Below, in pieces: positions 52,701 through 61,700 of a stretch of DNA of 64,000 bases. How positions within the stretch are numbered: position 1 is the stretch's first letter; the number at the start of each line of letters is the position of its first letter. The notes beneath the pieces were generated by a model. The model saw only the letters and a program-made list of their open reading frames with translations, did no database searches and was not told the DNA's origin. This stretch comes from Phorcus lineatus (lineage: Eukaryota > Mollusca > Gastropoda > Trochida > Trochidae), in NCBI GenBank assembly GCA_921293015.1, contig OV121081.1, forward strand, positions 2,108,001 through 2,172,000, read 5' to 3'. A program made the translations under genes and the position numbers.

Positions 52701-55700
52701 GTGCTAGAAATATGTATTATCATTAGTAGTGTCTGATTGCAAAACCAGTGGAAGTTGTACGTATATTTACTAATATACACGTATGTGTCCGTGTCCCAGG
52801 GACGACCGGCGAGAGTTTATCCGAGCGAAGTATGAGCACCACAAGTATGCAATCATCACGTGCACAGACAAGGACGACCTCAAGCAGGACCTCCAGTCGG
52901 CCGTCGTCTCCAAGGACATCCTCGCTCTGCTGCAGGTGTATGCCGAGGACCTCGATCTCATGTGCTCCCTGCCCGAGCTGGTGGGTTCAATACTTTCTTG
53001 ATTCATTCAGTTTAGGGAACAGAACCCTCCTGGCCATTTGCAATCTGGTTTAAAGAGATTGAACCTATCTCTCATCACTCGCTTATCTTGGTACTGCTGA
53101 ATAGCAGTAATGTCAACTGCAGTGGCTATGCACAGAGCAGAATAGAGGTGTCCAGTGGATGCTGTCTGGAGGGTGTGAGGATTAAGATATGTCCTTATGA
53201 TTGTAGGAGAACGATGAGACGGCGCTCCACCTGGCGATCCGAGAAGAGGACGGGTCATCTTTACCAATTGTAGACTTCATCATACAGAACAGTGCAATGT
53301 GAGTATGTGCAGTAAAATTATCATCGGATGTGTATGTTTTATATTTCAGTTTTTTAGGATGATTTATTGCCCATATGGTTCTTCACAAATGGTGACATAT
53401 TTTCATTAAGAGCACATGTGCACATATCAGTCTCGCCTATCAACAATTGTTTCAGTGCGAGTTACCGTATTTTGTCGTCTGTGACGTCATAAAACCATTG
53501 TTTATGACGTCACTGTAAAAGTCATATGACACACTTCCTTTGGTAATAATCTCTATGTACTAACTGAAGATTGAAGGAAAGCTAATGCACCGAGTACTAT
53601 GAGTTCCAATATGTCCCTGTTTCTTGTCAGAGGGTCCCTGGAGAAGCGGGGACCAGATGGGAACACAGCGCTGCACGTGTGTGCCGAGCTTAACCGCACC
53701 GAGTGTCTCAAGCTGCTGCTGAGGACCCGGCCTGACCTTGCCAACATTGAGAACAAGAACGGCAAGACGGCCATGGACGTGGCAAAAGATCACAACCACC
53801 AACTTTGTGTTGATCTGGTGAGTTTTATAGTGTATGAAAACATCGTTAGTATTCCAGTGTATTTTTGTCAAATAGAATGAAATGATAATGAAAACTTCCA
53901 GGTTATGCGATCGAACACTGTATTCAAACTGTGATCGATCATTATCTTCCAATTCAGTCGATAGATGAAGAACTGTACAAGGCGAAAGGTATATGATCAT
54001 CATACCGGATTACAATCACTATCAACAATTAAGTGTGTGGAAAGTGTTTATCTGAAAAGTTTATCAAGTTTTACCACTAAAGAAAAATATTTACTAATAA
54101 TTGTAACATGACTTCGTTGTATCCTCGATTCTGATTGGTCGATTTGAAAAAATTACCCTATGTTGAATGACAATGAATACCCGCAAATTAGCAAAGGCGA
54201 ATCACCGCGAATTGATACAACATGTTCACTAGTGTCGGGCCGACTCAAGTTTTAATTTTCCAGTTTCTTAGAAAACGCCGTCAGTTTTAAACTAAATTTG
54301 CGGGTGTTGAATAACAATGAATCCCGGAAATTTTACAAACGCAACTATTTATCTTCTAATTGGTATAAAACTTTGACAAAGTTGGTATGAACTTCAAAAC
54401 ATTTACTTATTTCTCAATCAATCCATGGTGCGGGCTTTCTCCCTGCAATAATACTAGCAGCCGCGATATAAGTGAAATAATCTTGAAAGCGGCATTAAAC
54501 CCTAACTCACCTCACCTCAATCAATCCATGCAACTTTTCTGTAAGAGTGAGTTGCAATATTCGACCCACATTCTCAGTTTCAAGCACTGATTATCCAATC
54601 AGCTTACCACGTCATCGAGGCCTGACAGTATTCGGTTCGTTGTATGCTCTTCATGTGGTGTCACTGTTTGTGTTCCAGCTGAAGACGGCGCTGACAGCCA
54701 GCAAGGACCAGTTCCTCTACGTCAACGTGGACTGGGACCTCATCAACGTGAGTTATCGTTATTTCATTCTAGATTGACATTAGATGTCTATCTTGATTAA
54801 AAACCTTTATTACTCGTATGGTGAGATATAAGCAGTGACATAATTTCCAGGTTTGGCATACATCAACTTTACCTAGCAACTTCTATATCGTTAAGGAATC
54901 CTGAATTTCATCTCTGTGACAAAATCAAGTTTTTGTGGCGTGACATATCTGGCTGAGCTGTCCTGTTTAAGGAGCTGTTTAACACTTACACATAGTCAGC
55001 AGTGTTTCTTAGTGCACATTTGAACTAATGAGAACTTGAATGTACAACTGAGTTATGGTCATTTTTTAACCTTTAGTATTGGGAAAATTTATTTTCCGTT
55101 TAAAAAGTGGTAATTGGATCATTGTTGCCAGGTTCAACAAATAGTGCATGACTTATTTCTGGATGAATCTTAGATACAAGAGAGCAGCTTCTGACATAGA
55201 TGTGTTAAATGTGCTGCAGCTACATGTTCACTGTGTACTGAAACCCTATGTTTGGTTGCAGGAGGAGAGACTGTACGACTACGGAGACTACAGTGATGAC
55301 GACCTGGATGTGAGTATATTTCAGGCGTTGCTTGATAATGTGATAAAGAGTAGGACTTGATGGGGATAGTAGCATGTGGATCCAATTCAGGATAAACAAA
55401 CATTAAAGGATAAAACTGCGTCGGGATATCTGCAAGAAGACGAAAACAGTGTATTGTTTGTTGTCTGATGAAGAAGGCTCACTCTTTTGAAACATTAACA
55501 CATTAATCCTGTCTCTTTGCTGATATCCCAATGCATTGATGGCGGTTTTATCCTCTTTGAAACAATACACAATATTACCCTACTTTTTGCGGGATCCCTA
55601 TGCGTTGAGGGCGGTTTTATCCTCTTCTGGATGTGAGTTGATATGGAAGTTAGGAGATCTTTACAAGTCTGGTGTATCTTATTACGTTACACTTATACAG

Positions 55701-58700
55701 CCGTCCTTTCAGTAGCACCTGCCTTCCTGTATGTTTGTGAGCTACTATTGATATCGAAAGAACTGAGACTAATAAAATTATTGGCTTAAACATTCGCTCT
55801 GGGATGAGCTGTGCCCCTCTTTCCGTTCCCTTGGACGTGTGAGCAGAAATCTTAGAAATAAGAAGAAAAATCTAGAAAAAAAGAATTAGGGTTGATGGTA
55901 TGCAACTCTCCTCTTCTATCTGGAGTTATCTCCCCTATAATAATTTCGGTTGATTCAGGATTTATATAAAGACTGCTGTAACATCCTCCTCTACTGGCAA
56001 TGTTATTGTGGTCTGTTCTTCTTAAATGTCTCCCTGAGTATCAATAGAAAGCTTTTCAATTATGATCCAATACTTTAAAACATTGTTCTTTAGATCAATC
56101 ATTTGGAAAATCGTCATAAAGAACCAGAGACTATTGTAGTTCAAATATGGTGATTTGATTTGATCACAGTATCAGTGTTGTACCTGGGGGTCCTGTGGCT
56201 ATTTTCCCATTTTTCTGGCATGTTGTCCCTTAAAAATTGGGACAAATAGGATATCTTTACCATTACAGAGGGTCCTGTTCGTTTAGAATTAGCCAAAATG
56301 ACCCCCTTATTTCCTCACCTAGAAACAACACTGCAGGATTAGTCTGATTGGTTGTTTTAAGAAGAAAAAAATCACTCTCAAATGAAACGGGGTTAGTGGT
56401 GAGAACAGATCACAAGCAAAAAAATAGGATTTGTGACCGCTTATATAACTTTTTTAACATGCGTCAGTATTATTTGAGAGACATGCATATACAAAGGCAA
56501 TAGCATCATGCAATTATTTTCTCTGATGTTATTTCATTCATGTCTTACACTTAGTCTATGTCATTAGATGTATATATGTAACTCCTTGGTATTTCAGAAA
56601 AGTTCAATACAAAGTAATTCTCACTATATTCTGGTAAGATTTTGATGAAATCAAGTTCAGCGTTTGATGTTGACTTTTGAATGATTGTTGACAATGTTTC
56701 TTATTTGAAAATGGATGAATTTCGAGTTCAACTGTTTTATTGTTGATTCTGACTGCTGTTGACCTTTAGTTTCTCTTCCTTGCATGTTGATATTTTTCAC
56801 TGTTGAGTACCTGTCACTTCATCTTTTATTGGCTGCTCGCGGAATATTCTGCAAGTGCTCGTCTTCAGCCCTTAGCTCATCCTCGAATATTCACGCCGTT
56901 TGTTAATGACATAAAACCTGTAAACTGGAGAAACAATTCTGTTTGTCCCTAAATGATTCATCAGCTTAAGTGTTCACTGTGAGGTTTTTCTGTATTGTAT
57001 GAGAAAGCATTTTACTTGATTATTTCACTGTTGTTTCTAAAGATATGTCACTGTTTTCTCAGCTCTGATATTTCACTGTTCACTTTATCTCACTTCACTT
57101 TCTGTTTCACTACTGTATGAAATGCAACTTCACTGAAAACTCTGTTTAAACTGTGCCGTGTTGACTGAGGTACCAATAATAATAATGGTTGAGGTATTGG
57201 AACTGTTTCACTGTAAACTGTATTTCACTGATGGATATTTCATTGTCAAATGATTCACTGCACTAAATGTTGTGACACTCCACTCGATGTAGCTAGGTAG
57301 TAAAATCTAGAGCACAGCATGACCACATTTAGAAATCATGAGTTTAAGAAATCTTGGATAAAGACTGGACGGTGTCAATATCATTAAAATAAGATCAAAC
57401 ATAACCCTGGAACATGACTGGCTCTCGGATCTGAGTACAGCTTGGTAGGGTCATGTCATGAAACCTTAACTTTGGCTTCTCCCCTGAATAAATGGTACCA
57501 ATCACAGGCCTGCTTACTTATATCAAATGGTGCCAAGGGTGTTCCAGTCTGATTGCTGATTGGCTGGAGGGAGATTGTGTTGACTTAGAATTGTTACTGT
57601 GATATTTTCCCAATTTTGTACACTGTAGCTCATGCTGTTGCCTACCACTTATTGCATGCTATTTTCAGACAATGTAGACGAGTAACTTGTGTTTGGTTAT
57701 CAAGTAGCTGTATTAAGACATTGTTGAAGGCAAAGATTGTTATGCAAAAATTGTGATGTTGTACAAGTATGTCCAGTCTGTGTCAGACTACAGACAACGA
57801 GCCCTAGTTTTCCTGTACAGTGTAGATTTACTGCTAAAGAAAAGTTCAGATGGTATAGAAGAAATATAACAACAAAACCTATTCTTGATCGTCTCCATGC
57901 CCTTGTGATTCTCCCTTGCAGTTATCTAAATCGAAACCTGAACATGTCCATTATTTGTGTAATTACTAAAGTACTACTGAAAAATTAGGTCTTGAACTAA
58001 AGTACCTTCACTTCTTATTTAATGTCCTTGACCTTGACAGGGTACACCAGACAAGGGGAAGCCGAGGTCACGACCCCCGAGTCTGATCGTACTCCCGGAG
58101 GGGGGTTTGTACGGGAGCAAGGATGGACTGGCGTCCAGAGAGAAGCTGGACTCGGACACAAGCAAACTTCCCCCTGCTCCTCCTCCAGCCGGCAGCAAAC
58201 CAAAGAGTGAGTGTTTTCTCTACCGCTACGTGTGAGGGGTACAATATGTTTGGGTATTGTGCATTAGGAATACTTGCCATTTCGATTTCAATATTGTTAT
58301 TCTTTGGATCAGTATTTTCATTTGAAAATACTCTTAACAATCAGCTTCACGCATCTATTGGCAGGATGGACCAGTAAGTTAAGAATTCCACTATAACACT
58401 CAAGGAATGTTGAAATAACTATGTTTTTCCCAACGGGGCATTTCGAATACTTCACATTTACATTATTTATATTGCCATTTTACAGGTAAAAAGACCGAAA
58501 ATTTTCATATGTACAACACATTTAGAAATATGTTATATCTATCTTCACAATCAAGTAGTGAGTGATTAGATAAACCTACAACTCTGTTTACGCAGGAAGA
58601 TAGAGTTGCAGCTGCTGAGGACATAAGAAAGATAAATATTTTACATTAAATGTAACATTTTCTTTGACCGTATTGAGATAACTGCTCATTTTCACATTAT

Positions 58701-61700
58701 AACTTGCATCAGAAATGTACATTATGACTGAAATTTATTCAAGGGGTTAAAATGACTTTAAGGCTCTCTTGTAAAGTCATATGGTTATGGGGTTCTCACA
58801 AAAATTGTCAGAGGAAAAAATTGGGAAAACAATAATCAATGAATATTTCGCATTAAAACTACAATTTGGTTCCAAAATAAGAAATATCCGTTTTGTCCTT
58901 GAATACTGTAGGGAACTTGTCCAAACAAAGTACATGAATTTGGGCTATTGTTTAAAGTGCAATCTGAAAATGACAATCTTATATCTTGAAACAGGACACA
59001 TGGTGGAAACTGTTGAATGTTAATGAAATTTGTTATAAAAATAATTAAAGCATACTTCTGAATTCATACATGATCTATTCAATAATCAAAGAATGAACAT
59101 TTTATTGGAGAAGATTTTGATTTAAAAAGTGTAATATATCACCTTGGCCAAAGACAATTTTTAAAGTTATATTTTCATGCTGTTGTTTACATTTTCTTGT
59201 TGTCTAATTGTGAAGTTATTGTATTATTCTTAATCGTTTGATATTGTTTTGTGTCATTTTAGATTCATCCCTATATATACATAAGTAGATTAGAGGCAGA
59301 ACAGTTAATAATCCCACAACTGTGTTGAAACATCTGTTTCCTTATGTGTATCTATTGTAGAGTATATCACAATGCCTACAAAATATCGTCACAATAACAA
59401 CAAGGTCAAGTCAGGTAAGTGGCTAGGCATGACCTTGAACTTGAACCAGAATGACCTTGGCATGTGTCACAACCATGTTTTCTGAGACATTGTTGAAATT
59501 TGTCTTGATGCCTGGAACTAATTATGAAATTTAGAAGATTCAGTCACCAATTTTCAACCTGTCATTTCTGTAGCACGAGATTAACATGACACCTTTAATT
59601 AAAAAAGGAGTTGATAGATCCAGTCTTTGATGCTCTTTATTTCCCAGCATGCATTGTCAGCATGGTGTGGACTTCCTGAATCTCTTGCCTGTTATGTCCT
59701 GTTTACCTCCTGTGAAGATTAGTTACCGTTTCCACTGATTTTTAATATGCAACAGAAAACAAAGAAGAAGAAAGTTTGATTTGAATTGTGATGTCTGATA
59801 GTTTATGTTTGATGGTGAAAAGCTATGACCATTGATTAAACAAATAATTCGGTGAATGGGCCCTGATGAACAATCCTCGAAGTACTGATTAACCTCAATT
59901 ATGTTCAAATCTTGGAACATCATAACAATATGAACAGAGCTTCGCTCACTACATCTATGCTCTGATTGAAATTGCATTGGCAATAAGAATGCCTTTAAAC
60001 TTAATCACTATTAACCAAGAGAAACAGCAATGCAAAGAATGGAACAACCTTGAGCTGTGATTAGGTATAGAATAGAATAGAAAAGAACAGTAGATGTTTT
60101 TATATGTACGACGGCATTATGGGCTATAGTACAATAAAATTGAATGAATGAAATGTTGTTCATGTGACATTTACATTTTCCCATAGATTAAATAAATTCC
60201 TAAAAGTATGGCAACATTTTTTTTAATGATTTCGACATCTTCCACACATAAAAAGCAGTACGTATTAGAAGTAAATGAAATATATTTTAGGAAGACCTGA
60301 ATATATAATGTATAATGACATTGGAAGGATGGTTCCTCAAGTACGTGCCGTTCTCACAGACTAATCATGGTTTTCATCTTTCCTCTTGTTTAGCTGTCAT
60401 GGATCTTAGTTATCGTCTTTGGTGCTTGATGTACTGTGTCGTAGCCAAACTTCATTTAGTTCCTTGCAGCTCTTGACTACTTGACATGAAGCTTCATGAG
60501 ACTGAAAGCTCTGTGTTTCTGACCAGCAATTTGTCTCTGTTTATTCCCTACTAACATGTATCTTCTATTCCTGCACCTACAGAAGTGTTCCGCTTCCCGG
60601 GTAAGTTTGTCTGTCCGTCCTTCCATCCATCTGTCATCATTTTCTGCACATCACCAGGTCTGCAGTCAGTAGCTCTCACTGAAAAGGAAGCCATTCTATT
60701 ATTTTCATGATAATCAAGATCTATGGTTTCTGACTACAGACCAGTGTTATCAAAGGACATTTTGTAGCTACTGAACACAGGGAAGGGTTTTTAAGGGTAC
60801 TTTTTGTCTTGTTAAACAAGCATGTTTTGATTTAGTGAAATCCAAGTCCAGCCCTGAACCAGCATGATTAAGGGTCTTGTGACTGTGAAATATTTTCACT
60901 TTACATAGTTTACCAGCACTTGCAACCATTTTGTTTTACCAATTTGTTTTGTAGTTCTGCTTTTATTTAGTAGTTATTTTACAGATGTGTATTTTCTTTT
61001 CATCTTGTGACTTGTATGATGATTTCAAGAAATTGTATTGAGTTTTAATTTCACTTTAATGCACTGATTTAAAGAATATTTCTAATATTAAGAATAATGG
61101 CTTGACTTAGTCACATGATGCCAATTATGAAAATGATCATTTCAATACAAAAACAGGAATCACTTAATGCTTTTTAATGATAAACTTTAAATCTAGAATG
61201 GTTGTGTTTTGAAAGTGCACCTTGTGTATTAAAAGTTAATAACTTCAGTTTGCTGTTAATTAGTTAATGATCTAAGTTTACATCAGTTCAGATCACCTGG
61301 GAGCAAGCCTAACTACCAGGAATTGTTTCCTTTGTAGACATCTGCTGGTAAAATGTGTCGTTTGACATGTTAAGCAAGTCGAGATGTCCTTGCAAAAATT
61401 ATTTGTAAATGAGTAACCTAACGCCTCCTGCAAGAAAGTGGATTGTTATTTACCAAGTTGACATCTTCTCTGAGTTGGCGTGTACAAGAGAGTCAGAGCA
61501 CTCCTGCTATTGAAAGGGTTGACAACTCAGGAAGTTGAGATTTCCTCTTCGGAGCCATATGTTAGTGCATAACTTGACGTCTGTTTGTATTGCAGTCCCA
61601 GGTCTCAACGCTCCCAACAGTCAGACGGGCGGTGCGGGTCAGAACGGTACGGGGAACTTGTCGGGGAGCTCAGCGTCTCTGAGCCACACCCAGTCATTAG

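Noticed and set aside
55466..55515. Intact hammerhead ribozyme
   Set aside because: Stem I is missing and three extra bases separate stem III from the expected cleavage triplet.
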